Source of the DNA: Psychromonas marina
Lineage (GTDB): Bacteria > Pseudomonadota > Gammaproteobacteria > Enterobacterales > Psychromonadaceae
Direction: 5' to 3'
NCBI RefSeq assembly: GCF_030161115.1
Contig: NZ_BSPQ01000019.1
Location: 184,686-233,619, forward strand
Length of the DNA stretch: 48,934 bases
This document shows positions 17,075 to 27,969 of the stretch, one piece after another; position 1 is the stretch's first letter; the number at the start of each line of letters is the position of its first letter. A model generated the notes under the pieces. The model worked only from the letters and a program-made list of their open reading frames with translations, did not search any database and was not told the origin of the DNA. Made by a program: the position numbers and the translations under genes.

Positions 17075-17096
17075 CTATGTGAATGAGCTCACATAA
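17075..17096. promoter_or_regulatory. CRP-binding site upstream of serA
   Basis: TGTGA-ATGAGC-TCACA at 17078-17093 matches the CRP core consensus perfectly. It is centred at about 17085.5, 125 bases before the serA ATG and roughly 40-50 bases before AT-rich -10-like sequences at 17112-17126. E. coli serA is also CRP-activated. Confidence 0.8.
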
Positions 17097-17210
17097 GTTT
17101 CCAATTGCGACTAATTTTGCTATTTTAAGCCTACAAAAATTTTTCACCCTACTTTTACATTATTGTTTGTCTATTTACTCTGTTTTTTTACAGGGATCAA
17201 GGAACTAGAA

Positions 17211-18440
17211 ATGACTCAATTTTCACTCAACAAAGATAAAATCAAAATCCTTCTTTTAGAAGGCTTACACCAAAGCTCAGTTGATACTTTCACGCAAGCG
17301 GGTTACACCAATATCGAAAGCATCAAAACATCCCTAAGCGAAGAAGATCTAATTGAGAAAATTAAAGATGTTCATTTTGTTGGTATCCGTAGTCGTTCTA
17401 ATTTAAACGCAAAAGTAATAGCAGCAGCTGAAAAATTAGTGGGTATTGGTTGTTTCTGTATTGGGACTAACCAAGTAGATCTAGATGCAGCACAAGCAAA
17501 AGGTGTTGCAGTATTCAACGCGCCTTTCTCAAATACACGTAGTGTTGCAGAGTTAGTATTAGGCCAAGCACTGTTATTATTACGTGGCGTGCCAGAGCGT
17601 AACGCTAAAGCACACCGTGGTGAGTGGGATAAATCAGCAAATGGTTCATACGAAGCACGTGGCAAGAACCTAGGTATTATCGGTTACGGTCATATCGGCA
17701 CACAGTTTGGCATTTTGGCTGAAAACTTAGGTTTCCGCGTATCTTTCTACGATATCGAAAATAAACTAACACTCGGTAATGCAACACAAATTGCATCAAT
17801 GGAAGAGTTATTAGCACAGTCAGATGTCGTTAGCTTACACGTACCTGAGCTTGCTTCTACTAAAAACATGATGGGTGCAAAAGAGTTCGCGCAAATGAAA
17901 GATGGTGCCATCTTTATGAATGCTGCTCGCGGAACCGTTGTTGATATTCCAGCACTTTGTGAAGCCCTTGAAAGTAAAAAACTTTCTGGTGCGGCGGTTG
18001 ATGTATTCCCAACTGAGCCGAAATCAAACAATGAAGAGTTTGAATCACCACTGCGTAAATTTGATAATGTAATTTTAACCCCGCATGTCGGTGGTAGCAC
18101 GCAAGAAGCACAAGAAAACATCGGTTACGAAGTTGCAGGTAAACTGGTTAAGTATTCTGATAATGGTTCAACATTATCATCTAAAAACTTCCCAGAAGTT
18201 TCACTACCAGGCCATGCAAACGCAAGTCGTTTATTGCATATCCATCAAAACCAACCAGGTATCTTAACTAAGATTAACTTGGCATTTGCAGAAGCAAACA
18301 TCAACATTGCAGCACAATACCTACAGACAAATGAAAATATCGGTTATGTTGTTATTGATGTAACCAGTGAAGATGCAGATTCTGCACTGCTTAAATTAAA
18401 AGCGATTGAAGGTACTATTCGAGCACGTTTACTTAACTAA
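17211..18440 (+). CDS. serA: D-3-phosphoglycerate dehydrogenase
   Basis: SerA oxidises 3-phosphoglycerate, the first and feedback-controlled step of serine synthesis. The 409-aa protein (E. coli 410) has the NAD fold GIIGYGHIGTQFGILAENLG, catalytic residues in GIRSRSNL, ARGTVVDIPAL and the LTPHVGGSTQEAQENIG His motif, and a C-terminal ACT domain (about 335-409) that binds serine. ATG 17211 follows AAGGA at good spacing; an upstream in-frame start at 17163 would add a hydrophobic leader not found in the family. It is a single gene with a CRP site and a strong terminator. Confidence 0.96.
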   Translation: MTQFSLNKDKIKILLLEGLHQSSVDTFTQAGYTNIESIKTSLSEEDLIEKIKDVHFVGIRSRSNLNAKVIAAAEKLVGIGCFCIGTNQVDLDAAQAKGVAVFNAPFSNTRSVAELVLGQALLLLRGVPERNAKAHRGEWDKSANGSYEARGKNLGIIGYGHIGTQFGILAENLGFRVSFYDIENKLTLGNATQIASMEELLAQSDVVSLHVPELASTKNMMGAKEFAQMKDGAIFMNAARGTVVDIPALCEALESKKLSGAAVDVFPTEPKSNNEEFESPLRKFDNVILTPHVGGSTQEAQENIGYEVAGKLVKYSDNGSTLSSKNFPEVSLPGHANASRLLHIHQNQPGILTKINLAFAEANINIAAQYLQTNENIGYVVIDVTSEDADSALLKLKAIEGTIRARLLN

Positions 18441-18560
18441 GGATCTACTTCAAAACGACTTGAACTTTTGTTTTCAAAATAACCAGTCGGTTAAGTTTTT
18501 TGGGAAATAATTTAGAACAAGTTATTCTGTAACGATTCCTAAGCATTAATGCTTAAAATA

Positions 18561-18596
18561 AAAGGGGTAAATAGTTAATCTATTTACCCCTTTTTT
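18561..18596 (+). terminator. Terminator after serA
   Basis: GGGGTAAATAG / CTATTTACCCC stem with a short loop followed by TTTTTT. Confidence 0.93.
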
Positions 18597-18630
18597 GTCT
18601 TTACTTGTTATTAAAAATAGATGGAAAATT

Positions 18631-19410
18631 ATGATCGATATCGGCATCAACCTCACTAATCAGCGCTTCCATGAAGATCTTGAACTGGTGATTGAAAATG
18701 CAAAATTAAGTGGCGTCAATGCATTAATGGTAACTGGCACATCAATCGAAGAGAGCCAGCAAGCGCTAGCGCTTTGCTTACAGCACCCTGATTATCTTTA
18801 TTGCACAGCGGGTATCCATCCTCATGATGCAAAAACCTTTGATGATAAAAGCCTGGAGTCCTTGCGTAAGCTAGCAGTAAATAAACAGGTTAAAGCGATT
18901 GGCGAGTGTGGTTTGGACTTTAATCGTAATTTTTCTACACCTGCAGAGCAAGAATTTTCATTTGTGCAACAACTTGAGCTCGCTGTTGAACTGCAATTAC
19001 CGGTATTTATGCATGAACGTGATGCTAATGAGCGCTTCATTGAATTGTTAAAACCTTATATCAAGCAACTTCCTAATGCAGTATTGCACTGTTTTACAGG
19101 TTCACAAGCAGACTTAGAACGCTGTTTAGCCTTAGACCTGCATATTGGTATAACCGGTTGGATTTGCGATGAACGTCGTGGTGGCGAACTTATTGACCTG
19201 GTTAAATTAATTCCACAAGATCGCTTAATGATTGAAACCGATGGGCCTTATCTATTACCAAGATCTATGCGCCCTAAACCTAAATCTAGTCGTAATGAAC
19301 CAAAATATCTGCCTTATATCGCGCAAGCTGTTGCAAATGCGCGAGGCGAATCACTGAAACAATTAGTGCAACAAACAGAGCAAAACAGTAAACTATTTTT
19401 TAAACTTTAA
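18631..19410 (+). CDS. tatD: TatD family metal-dependent deoxyribonuclease
   Basis: This 259-aa protein follows E. coli TatD closely: MIDIGINLTNQRFHEDL at the start, GIHPHDAKTF, AIGECGLDFNRNFSTP, VFMHERDANERF, VLHCFTGSQADLERC, GITGWICDERRGGE and the Asp of IETDGPYLLPR. These give the metal-binding His/Glu/Asp set of the TIM-barrel amidohydrolase fold. E. coli TatD is a 3'-5' exonuclease linked to DNA repair. ATG 18631 is chosen because homologues begin with DIG; a start at 18595 would run through the serA terminator. It precedes hemB by 31 bases. Confidence 0.93.
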   Translation: MIDIGINLTNQRFHEDLELVIENAKLSGVNALMVTGTSIEESQQALALCLQHPDYLYCTAGIHPHDAKTFDDKSLESLRKLAVNKQVKAIGECGLDFNRNFSTPAEQEFSFVQQLELAVELQLPVFMHERDANERFIELLKPYIKQLPNAVLHCFTGSQADLERCLALDLHIGITGWICDERRGGELIDLVKLIPQDRLMIETDGPYLLPRSMRPKPKSSRNEPKYLPYIAQAVANARGESLKQLVQQTEQNSKLFFKL

Positions 19411-19417
19411 TCTTTGA

Positions 19418-20461
<1,044 letters not shown>

Positions 20462-20504
20462 TTTTTATTGAACTAATTTATTTAATTCACTTTCCCTGCA
20501 AATA

Positions 20505-20530
20505 AAAAACCCGCAAAATTGCGGGTTTTT
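20505..20530. terminator. Bidirectional terminator between hemB and wzz-like gene
   Basis: AAAAAACCCGC / GCGGGTTTTT hairpin with A and T runs on both sides, between convergent genes. Confidence 0.9.
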
Positions 20531-20559
20531 CAAACTACCAATATCAATAACAGACTATT

Positions 20560-21708
20560 TTAATTCTCTTTTTTAGTTAAAAAGTAGTGTACAAGCGCAA
20601 TAAAAATAGACAGCATACCCGCGAGTAAAGTGGCTAAAATAACAATCAAAGCACGTTTAGGCTCTGCGCGAGAAAACGGTGGCTCGACAACCTCTAAATA
20701 ACGAAAAGGTACAAATGACTGGTTATCGATAAGCTTTAGGTTATTTAACGCATCTAAAGTAATCTGCTTTTGTAAAATACTCGGGTCTAAAATACTAAAA
20801 TCAGTAAGAGATTTTAGTACAGTTACTTTGGCTTTTAACGCTTTTTCACCTAAATTAATCTCGAATAACTCCGCATCAGGATTACGGCTTGTTTGGTATT
20901 CAGATAGATCTGCCTGTGATGCAATTTGATAAGCATACTCAGTTTTTTTCAGCATAACCGCAAGCTCTTGCTCAACACGTTTTTTAGTAATTTCGAGAGA
21001 AACAGAGAGCTCCTGCTTTGCTGAATTAACAAACAACACAAATTTTTCAGATTGATTCAATTTCACCTTTTCACTAACAAAATCTATATATTGGTTTAAT
21101 AATAAAGCAGATGAGTCTTTTCTATCCGTTCGAAAAGAGAGCGATACCTCGCCATTTTTGGGGTCATGTGATGCTTTTATCTGAGACATCCAATTGTTGA
21201 GTTCTTTTCTGAAAGACTCTCGTATTAATTCGTTTTCTGCTGTTAATTCAGCACTTGGGATCTTTATGCCTTGGTTAGTTAAATATTGCTGAAAGAAACT
21301 ATTATTTTCCAGAAATAGTTTTTTATTTAATGATGAATTAAATGAAATGATAAAAGTGTTAAATAATGTATTGGGTTCAAAAAGGCCCATTAATTCCCGC
21401 ACATCACTTTTATCGGCCGTTGCATTAGACGCATTTATAATTGCACCTACGTTCTTACTCTGAGAGTAAAGTACTCCAACATCATTTAATTGAGGCTTTA
21501 CCACTTTCCCCTTAGCAACCCACCACTCTTGTGCATTCAAAGCATAAAAAACAGAGCCTGCAATTGCGACCGCACACATTGCAACGGTTAACCATTTATA
21601 ATTCCATATAACTTTAACTAACTCACGGAGGTCTATTTCATCGTCTTGATAAGCCTCAAAGTCATTTACATTGATTTGATTTTTAGTGTTTTTTTTGTCA
21701 AGTGTCAT
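20560..21708 (-). CDS. Wzz/chain-length determinant family protein
   Basis: This 382-aa inner-membrane protein has an N-terminal transmembrane helix (about 35-56, after DDEIDLRELVKVIWNYKW), a large periplasmic helical domain with coiled-coil character (about 200-270), and a C-terminal Pro-rich segment and helix (VVEPPFSRAEPKRALIVILA then about 350-375). That is the PCP-1 co-polymerase layout of WzzB/FepE, which set O-antigen or related polysaccharide length. No glycosyltransferase or Wzy/Wzx genes are adjacent, so its polymer is unknown. It starts 54 bases from tsaD on the same strand. Confidence 0.8.
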   Translation of the reverse strand: MTLDKKNTKNQINVNDFEAYQDDEIDLRELVKVIWNYKWLTVAMCAVAIAGSVFYALNAQEWWVAKGKVVKPQLNDVGVLYSQSKNVGAIINASNATADKSDVRELMGLFEPNTLFNTFIISFNSSLNKKLFLENNSFFQQYLTNQGIKIPSAELTAENELIRESFRKELNNWMSQIKASHDPKNGEVSLSFRTDRKDSSALLLNQYIDFVSEKVKLNQSEKFVLFVNSAKQELSVSLEITKKRVEQELAVMLKKTEYAYQIASQADLSEYQTSRNPDAELFEINLGEKALKAKVTVLKSLTDFSILDPSILQKQITLDALNNLKLIDNQSFVPFRYLEVVEPPFSRAEPKRALIVILATLLAGMLSIFIALVHYFLTKKEN

Positions 21709-21762
21709 TATTCAAACTCTTTAAAAGTAAAAGCAAAAAGTGACACTTATTATATCAATTTT

Positions 21763-22782
21763 TTAGGTTGAAGTACTAACTAAAGTTTCCAATGGCCAAC
21801 GTGGTTTTGCTTTAATCGCTAATGGCTCAAACTGCCCCGCTTTTAGACGTTGCATACCCGCATAAGCGATCATGGCACCGTTATCGGTACAGAATTCATT
21901 ACGCGGATAAAACGCTTCCCCACCATTGTTTTTCATTAAAATAGCAAGCTGCTCACGTAATGATGTATTAGCACTCACGCCACCGGCAACAACAAGACGT
22001 TTTAAACCCGTCTGCTTGAGTGCACGCTTGCATTTTATTGCGATTGTATCAATCACAGCATCTTGAAAAGCACGTGCGATATCAGCTTGCGTTTGCGCAT
22101 CATCACCTTCTTTAGCAATCGTAATCGCAGCCGCGGTTTTTAAGCCACTAAAACTAAAGTCAAGACCGGGTTTATTGGTCATCGGGCGAGGAAATACAAA
22201 ACGCCCCTCTACGCCATTCTCAGCCATTTTAGCCAATCGTGGCCCACCAGGGTAATCAAGCCCTAAAAGCTTCGCAGTTTTATCGAATGCTTCTCCTGCT
22301 GCATCATCTATGCTTTCACCTAACACTGTGTACTCGCCGATATTATCAACTTGCACCATCAACGTATGTCCACCAGAAACAAGCAACGCTAAAAATGGAA
22401 ATTCAGGTTTATTTTCTTCCAACATTGGCGCAAGAAGATGCCCTTCCATATGGTGTACTGCAATCGCAGGTTTATCCCACGCAAAAGCTAAACTACGCCC
22501 TATGCAAGACCCCACGAGCAATGCACCAACAAGCCCAGGGCCCGCAGTAAACGCGATCGCATCAATATCATCCTTAGTGCAATTAGCTGCCGCTAATGCC
22601 TCTTTTATTAAAGGAATAGTTTTACGCACATGGTCACGAGAAGCCAGTTCTGGCACAACACCACCATAGTCTGCATGCACCGCAACTTGGCTGTAAAGTT
22701 GGTGTGAAAGCAAGCCTAATTGATCATCATAAATCGCGATGCCGGTTTCATCACAAGATGTTTCAATGCCTAAAATTCGCAT
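21763..22782 (-). CDS. tsaD: tRNA N6-adenosine threonylcarbamoyltransferase TsaD
   Basis: TsaD, with TsaB and TsaE, makes t6A37 in tRNAs that read ANN codons. The 339-aa protein (E. coli YgjD 337) starts [14 protein letters not shown], has the metal-binding HHMEGH motif at about 110-115, [10 protein letters not shown], the substrate loop around [10 protein letters not shown] and a late Asp ([12 protein letters not shown]). It is divergent from rpsU, the conserved arrangement in gammaproteobacteria. Confidence 0.97.
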   Translation of the reverse strand: MRILGIETSCDETGIAIYDDQLGLLSHQLYSQVAVHADYGGVVPELASRDHVRKTIPLIKEALAAANCTKDDIDAIAFTAGPGLVGALLVGSCIGRSLAFAWDKPAIAVHHMEGHLLAPMLEENKPEFPFLALLVSGGHTLMVQVDNIGEYTVLGESIDDAAGEAFDKTAKLLGLDYPGGPRLAKMAENGVEGRFVFPRPMTNKPGLDFSFSGLKTAAAITIAKEGDDAQTQADIARAFQDAVIDTIAIKCKRALKQTGLKRLVVAGGVSANTSLREQLAILMKNNGGEAFYPRNEFCTDNGAMIAYAGMQRLKAGQFEPLAIKAKPRWPLETLVSTST

Positions 22783-22989
22783 AGCGGGCGTATCCCTAGT
22801 ATTATTTATAAAAAGACGCGTAGTTTACCTGTTTTTTTGGATCAATTAAGGGTTTACAATAACTTTTATTCTATTTGTGTAAATTAAGTTCGGTAATCCT
22901 TTACTTTTCACCCTAAATAGGATTAAAATCTCGCACCATTTTAAATGCATTGGTCGCTTTACGACCGTAACTATAAAGGTAATAGGCAC

Positions 22990-23205
22990 ATGCCAGTAAT
23001 TAAACTTCGTGAAAACGAACCATTTGACGTAGCACTTCGTCGTTTTAAACGTTCTTGTGAAAAAGCAGGTATCTTGGCTGAGACTCGTAAACGTGAGTAC
23101 TTTGAGAAACCGACTACAGTACGTAAACGCGCTAAAGCAGCAGCAGTTAAACGTCACCTGAAAAAACTTTCTCGTGAAAACGCACGCCGCGTTCGCCTTT
23201 ACTAA
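22990..23205 (+). CDS. rpsU: 30S ribosomal protein S21
   Basis: S21 is a 71-residue basic protein that helps the 30S subunit base-pair with mRNA leaders. The sequence [20 protein letters not shown] to [14 protein letters not shown] matches gammaproteobacterial S21 end to end. ATG 22990 has AAAGGT upstream. It opens the macromolecular-synthesis cluster rpsU-(yqeY)-dnaG-rpoD. Confidence 0.98.
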   Translation: MPVIKLRENEPFDVALRRFKRSCEKAGILAETRKREYFEKPTTVRKRAKAAAVKRHLKKLSRENARRVRLY

Positions 23206-23229
23206 TCAACTGATTTATAAAGGTTAATT

Positions 23230-23673
23230 ATGTCTTTGAAAGTAAGATTAAAAGAGCAACAAATACTCGCTATGCGAGCGAAGGATAAGACCCGTTTGGG
23301 AACTATCCGTATGTTGTTTGCCGCGATCAAACAAATTGAAATTGATGAACGCATTGAACTAGATGATGACGCAGTGACGGCTGTTGTGATCAAATCGGTG
23401 AAGCAGCGTAAAGATTCAATTTCTCAGTTTGAAAAAGCAGATCGAGCTGATCTTGCTGATATAGAGAAGACAGAACTTGCTATATTGCAAGAGTTTCTGC
23501 CCCAACCACTGACCTCTGAAGAAGTGAAAGCTTTAATCGAGCAGGCTATCGCGTCAACAGGAGCAAGTGGCATGCAAGACATGGGTAAAGTTATGGGCGT
23601 GCTCAAAAAAGATATTTCAGGAAAAGCGGATATGGGAGAAGTAAGTGCACTCGTAAGAGCGGGCTTAGTTTAA
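23230..23673 (+). CDS. yqeY: GatB/YqeY domain protein
   Basis: This 147-aa protein shows the YqeY family pattern: RLKEQQILAMRAKDKTRLGTIR, QRKDSISQFEKADRADL, EFLPQPLTSEEVKALIEQ and MGKVMGVLKKDISGKADMG. The domain is shared with the tail of GatB amidotransferase and binds tRNA; the free-standing protein's role is unclear. It lies between rpsU (25 bases before) and dnaG, an insertion seen in many bacteria other than E. coli. A strong terminator follows. Confidence 0.9.
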   Translation: MSLKVRLKEQQILAMRAKDKTRLGTIRMLFAAIKQIEIDERIELDDDAVTAVVIKSVKQRKDSISQFEKADRADLADIEKTELAILQEFLPQPLTSEEVKALIEQAIASTGASGMQDMGKVMGVLKKDISGKADMGEVSALVRAGLV

Positions 23674-23691
23674 ACCGACGTTATCTTGAAT

Positions 23692-23732
23692 AAAAAAAGC
23701 CTCATACTTAGCAATAAGTTTGAGGCTTTTTT
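23692..23732 (+). terminator. Terminator after yqeY
   Basis: AAAAAAGCCTCA / TGAGGCTTTTTT hairpin. It separates rpsU-yqeY from dnaG-rpoD. Confidence 0.9.
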
Positions 23733-23745
23733 GTTTATAATGACC

Positions 23746-23864
23746 ATACTAATTTAATATTACCATTACGTATAATATTGTATTCAGAGCTTGTTGAAGA
23801 AAATGAATGATAAGCAAAACGCATTCAATTATTTTAACCAACAAAATATGATACAAATTGGTAT
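23746..23864. mobile_element. Candidate 119-bp MITE upstream of dnaG
   Basis: Non-coding sequence bounded by imperfect inverted repeats (ATACTAATTTAATAT at the left; ATACCAATTTGTATC read from the right end), inserted between the yqeY terminator and dnaG. The termini share the ATACCAATT start with the IS630 element, but the rest differs. The assignment rests on termini and size only. Confidence 0.45.
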
Positions 23865-23915
23865 AAGACACCTCACTTCCCCTAGATACTAAGTATTAAT
23901 TTTTAAGGTTTTTTC

Positions 23916-25667
23916 ATGGCTGGACGTATTCCAAGACACTTTATTGATGAATTAATTGCACGTACCGATATCGTTGACTTTATTGATAGCCGCGTAAAAC
24001 TGAAGAAAAAAGGTGGAGGGTATCGCGCACGTTGTCCTTTCCATAATGGTAATAATGACAGCAGTTTCTCTGTAAATGATAAGCAACAGTTTTACCACTG
24101 CTTTAATTGCGGTGCGAGTGGCAATGTACTTACTTTTGCAATGGAATATGAAGGGCTAGAGTTTGTTGATGCCGTTGATACCCTCTCCTCTCAATTAGGT
24201 CTTGAAGTTCCTCGAGAAGAGTCGACACACACAGGCGGACAACCAACTCCTTACGTTGATCGCAAAGATATGTATATCCTGATGGGGGATATTGCAAAAT
24301 ATTATCAGCAGCAACTTTCTCAACATAAAAACAGTGAAAAAGTGATCAATTATGTGAAAGGTCGCGGCCTTTCTGGTCAAACAGTTAAGCACTTTCAAAT
24401 CGGTTACGCCCCAGAAGGCTGGGATAATGTTTACAAGCGTTTTTCTAACTCCGCTGAAATAGAAAAACAACTGCTTGAAGCAGGTATGATAAAAAACCGT
24501 GAAACGGGTGGTAGTTACGACTTCTTTAATGATCGTTTAATGTTCCCTATTTTAGATCGACGTGGTCGTGTTGTTGGTTTTGGCGGACGTGTTTTTGACA
24601 ACCAAGAACCCAAATACCTTAACTCTCCTGAAACACCGCTTTTCCACAAAGGAAAAGAGCTTTACGGTTTATACCAAGTCAAACAAGCCCATAAAGATAT
24701 TAAGCGTATTTTAGTCGTTGAAGGTTATATGGATGTCGTTGCTTTAGCACAGTACGGTATCGACTATGCGGTTGCTTCACTTGGTACAGCGACAACACCG
24801 GATCACATCCACACACTTTTCCGTAATACTAGCGAAATTGTGTGCTGCTTTGATGGTGATAAAGCGGGTCGAGCAGCTGCTTGGCGTGCGTTAGAAAACG
24901 CCCTCCCGTATATTCAAGATGGTCGCACACTTCGCTTTATGTTTTTAGCTGATGGTGAAGATCCTGATAGCTTTGTGCAAAAAGAGGGTAAAGATAATTT
25001 TGAATCTTTAATCAGCCAATCATTGCCCCTATCAGACTTTTTATTTCAGCAACTGTTAGCCCAAGTTGATATGACCAGTAGTGACAGCAAATCAAAACTG
25101 GCACAACTCGCGATCCCACTGATTGGTCGACTCAATGAGTCTATCTTTAGACAGATGATGGAAGAGCGTTTAACTAAATTACTAGGCATTGAATTAGAAG
25201 GCTTACAAAAGCTGCTGCCTAAAGAAGAAAACCAGCAGAAAAAAACGGTTAAAAATAAAACTACTCCAATGCGTTTGGCGATCTCTATTTTATTACAGCA
25301 CCCAAATATCGCTTATGGATTACCCGAATTCCCTGAATTTAAAGAAATTCAACTACCAGGGTTAAATTTATTAAACTCACTCCTTGATATTTGCAGAGTG
25401 AGTCCCAATATAACTACAGGTCAGTTGCTTGAACATTGGCGTGAAACGCCACAAAGCAAACAATTGAACCAATTAGCCGTTTGGCAAAACAATATAAAAG
25501 AAGATAAATATGAAGATCAGTTTCTAGATACATTAGAAAAATTTCTTAATCTTCATCTAAATAATAAAATTGAATATTTAAAACAAAAAGCGCGCTCAAG
25601 TGAAGCATTAACAACAGAAGAAACACAACAACTTGCAATACTGTTGAGCGAACAAAAACAAAATTAA
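23916..25667 (+). CDS. dnaG: DNA primase
   Basis: DnaG makes RNA primers for replication. The 583-aa protein has the CHC2 zinc finger (Cys40, His43, Cys62, Cys65), the catalytic core with the primase signature around GFGGRVFDNQEPKYLNSPET, the TOPRIM domain with VVEGYMDVVALAQYG and CCFDGDKAGRAAA (Glu and DxD metal ligands), and a C-terminal helicase-binding domain (about 435-583). The segment after the first zinc ligands reads NGNNDSSFSV, where most primases have a NEKTPSF-type motif. It is followed by rpoD with its own promoter. Confidence 0.96.
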   Translation: MAGRIPRHFIDELIARTDIVDFIDSRVKLKKKGGGYRARCPFHNGNNDSSFSVNDKQQFYHCFNCGASGNVLTFAMEYEGLEFVDAVDTLSSQLGLEVPREESTHTGGQPTPYVDRKDMYILMGDIAKYYQQQLSQHKNSEKVINYVKGRGLSGQTVKHFQIGYAPEGWDNVYKRFSNSAEIEKQLLEAGMIKNRETGGSYDFFNDRLMFPILDRRGRVVGFGGRVFDNQEPKYLNSPETPLFHKGKELYGLYQVKQAHKDIKRILVVEGYMDVVALAQYGIDYAVASLGTATTPDHIHTLFRNTSEIVCCFDGDKAGRAAAWRALENALPYIQDGRTLRFMFLADGEDPDSFVQKEGKDNFESLISQSLPLSDFLFQQLLAQVDMTSSDSKSKLAQLAIPLIGRLNESIFRQMMEERLTKLLGIELEGLQKLLPKEENQQKKTVKNKTTPMRLAISILLQHPNIAYGLPEFPEFKEIQLPGLNLLNSLLDICRVSPNITTGQLLEHWRETPQSKQLNQLAVWQNNIKEDKYEDQFLDTLEKFLNLHLNNKIEYLKQKARSSEALTTEETQQLAILLSEQKQN

Positions 25668-25673
25668 TCAAAC

Positions 25674-25702
25674 TGGAAAAAATTACTTTTAAGGCGTATA
25701 AT
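25674..25702 (+). promoter_or_regulatory. Probable promoter of rpoD
   Basis: TGGAAA (25674-25679), 17-base spacer and TATAAT (25697-25702), 50 bases before the rpoD ATG. It would allow rpoD expression independent of dnaG. Confidence 0.6.
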
Positions 25703-25751
25703 CTGTCGCTTGCAATTTTTCTATTACATCTCTCTATTTTGGACGGTATCT

Positions 25752-27605
25752 ATGGCTCAAACACCTCAGTCACAGCTCAAAGAGCTTATAATTAAAGGTA
25801 AAGAAAAAGGATTTTTAACCTACGCCGAAGTTAACGATCACTTACCACAAGACATTTTTGAGCCTGAACAAATTGAAGATATCATCCAGATGATCGGAGA
25901 TATGGGCATTAAGGTTTATGAGACTGTTCCTGACGCTGACGAAATTAGTCTAGGCGAAGAAAGTAGTGATACTGCCGATGAAGATGCAGTTGAAGCGGCG
26001 GCACAAGTTTTAGCAACGGTAGAATCAGAAATTGGTCGTACAACCGATCCAGTACGTATGTATATGCGTGAAATGGGTACCGTAGAACTGCTTACACGTG
26101 AAGGCGAAATTGTTATCGCTAAACGTATCGAAGAAGGGATTAAAGAGGTACAAAATTCAGTATCTGAATACCCTGCAACGATCACTGGCTTATTAGATAA
26201 CTGGGATAGCTACGAAGCTGAAGAGATGAAACTAACTGATATGATCAGTGGTTTTGTTGATCCTAACGATGAGATGACGCAAGCAGTTAGTGCAACACAT
26301 ATCGGTTCAGAGCTTACTGATACCCAACTTAAAGAAGAAGATCAAGTTGATGGCGTAGTCGCTGAAGCAGAAGAAGAGGAAGAGGGTCCTAAGGGTCCTT
26401 GTCCTGAAGAGTCTGCAGAAAAATTTGCTGAACTACGTAAATTAAATACTGTCGTTGAAGCCTCAATTGCTAAAAATGGCCGTGGTCATGCTGAAACGCG
26501 TAAAGCGATCAATGAGCAAGCAGAGTTCTTCCAACAGTTTAAATTAATACCAAAACAGTTTGACCGTATGGTTAAATCAATTCGTACTTCAATGAACACT
26601 GTACGTACTCAAGAACGTTTAGTATTAAAAATCTGTGTTGAACAGAATAAAATGCCTAAAAAAGCATTCATCAGCCTATTCAAAGGCAACGAAACAAATG
26701 ATGCTTGGTTAAATGCAATTTATGCGATTGAGTCTGACTATGCGGTACGCATTAAAGAATTCGATGAAGATCTACGCCGTTGTATTCGTAAAATGCTGCA
26801 AGTAGAAGCGGAAACTGCGTTAACAATTGCTAACTTGAAAGAAATTTCTCGTAATATGAGCATCGGCGAAGCAAAAGCACGTCGCGCTAAAAAAGAGATG
26901 GTAGAAGCTAATTTACGTCTGGTTATCTCTATTGCTAAAAAATACACTAACCGTGGTTTACAGTTCTTAGATCTTATCCAAGAGGGTAATATCGGTCTAA
27001 TGAAAGCGGTAGATAAATTTGAATACCGTCGTGGGTACAAGTTCTCTACTTACGCAACGTGGTGGATCCGTCAAGCAATTACTCGTTCAATCGCTGACCA
27101 AGCACGTACTATCCGTATTCCTGTACACATGATTGAAACGATTAATAAACTTAACCGTATCTCTCGTCAAATGTTACAAGAGATGGGTCGTGAGCCACAA
27201 CCAGAAGAACTTGCTGAACGCATGATGATGCCTGAAGATAAAATTCGTAAGGTATTAAAAATTGCTAAAGAGCCAATCTCAATGGAAACACCAATCGGTG
27301 ATGATGAAGATTCTCACTTAGGTGACTTTATCGAAGATACTACGATTGCGCTTCCGGTTGATTGTGCAACAAGCGAAAGCTTGAAAAATGCGACAAACGA
27401 CGTATTAGAAGGCTTAACAGCACGTGAAGCGAAAGTACTTCGTATGCGTTTTGGTATCGATATGAACACTGACCACACGTTAGAAGAAGTGGGTAAGCAG
27501 TTCGACGTGACGCGTGAACGTATTCGTCAAATCGAAGCTAAAGCACTACGTAAACTTCGTCACCCAAGCCGTAGTGAGCAACTACGTAGCTTCCTAGACG
27601 AGTAA
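25752..27605 (+). CDS. rpoD: RNA polymerase primary sigma factor RpoD (sigma70)
   Basis: This is the housekeeping sigma factor that directs RNA polymerase to most promoters. The 617-aa protein has region 1.1 (about 1-80), region 1.2 ([16 protein letters not shown]), an acidic non-conserved region, region 2 ([37 protein letters not shown]), region 3 and region 4 with the helix-turn-helix [20 protein letters not shown], ending RSFLDE. ATG 25752 is chosen over 25710 because homologues begin MxQxPQSQLK. A partial copy of its last codons lies downstream. Confidence 0.98.
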   Translation: MAQTPQSQLKELIIKGKEKGFLTYAEVNDHLPQDIFEPEQIEDIIQMIGDMGIKVYETVPDADEISLGEESSDTADEDAVEAAAQVLATVESEIGRTTDPVRMYMREMGTVELLTREGEIVIAKRIEEGIKEVQNSVSEYPATITGLLDNWDSYEAEEMKLTDMISGFVDPNDEMTQAVSATHIGSELTDTQLKEEDQVDGVVAEAEEEEEGPKGPCPEESAEKFAELRKLNTVVEASIAKNGRGHAETRKAINEQAEFFQQFKLIPKQFDRMVKSIRTSMNTVRTQERLVLKICVEQNKMPKKAFISLFKGNETNDAWLNAIYAIESDYAVRIKEFDEDLRRCIRKMLQVEAETALTIANLKEISRNMSIGEAKARRAKKEMVEANLRLVISIAKKYTNRGLQFLDLIQEGNIGLMKAVDKFEYRRGYKFSTYATWWIRQAITRSIADQARTIRIPVHMIETINKLNRISRQMLQEMGREPQPEELAERMMMPEDKIRKVLKIAKEPISMETPIGDDEDSHLGDFIEDTTIALPVDCATSESLKNATNDVLEGLTAREAKVLRMRFGIDMNTDHTLEEVGKQFDVTRERIRQIEAKALRKLRHPSRSEQLRSFLDE

Positions 27606-27629
27606 CCTCTCGGTTATTTATCTAGTTAA

Positions 27630-27654
27630 AAATCCTGCTACGGCAGGATTTTTT
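27630..27654 (+). terminator. Terminator after rpoD
   Basis: AATCCTGC / GCAGGATT stem with a four-base loop followed by TTTT. Confidence 0.92.
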
Positions 27655-27687
27655 GTTTCTGGAATATAATAGACATCAGCAGATAAC

Positions 27688-27769
27688 AGTTCGAACTAGA
27701 CCTAATGCCCCACGGGAACGACTCCGTCAAATCGAAGCTAAAGCGCTACGTAGCTTCTTAGACGAGTAA
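27688..27769 (+). pseudogene. Decayed partial copy of the rpoD 3' end
   Basis: Bases 27713-27769 translate as [18 protein letters not shown] and a stop, matching the sigma region 4.2 helix and the last residues of the intact rpoD 150 bases upstream. Relative to rpoD, the stretch between two CTACGTA direct repeats is missing, as expected of a recombination deletion. A weaker match (CAGTTCGA) begins at about 27687. It lies beyond the rpoD terminator and has no start codon. Confidence 0.8.
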
Positions 27770-27969
27770 TATTTTCAAAAGTATTTTTTGTTTCTAGGCT
27801 ATTGCAACTTATTCACAATAAACATCAAAAGATAACAATTTTACCTATACCCCACCTCCCCCTTTCAGCGAATTACCCATAAAAAAAATAACGACTGCAA
27901 TGTTTTTTGTTTTTAATGACTTATTTTGCGAACTATGCTGAATAAACAAGCAAACAGCAAGCCATACAC

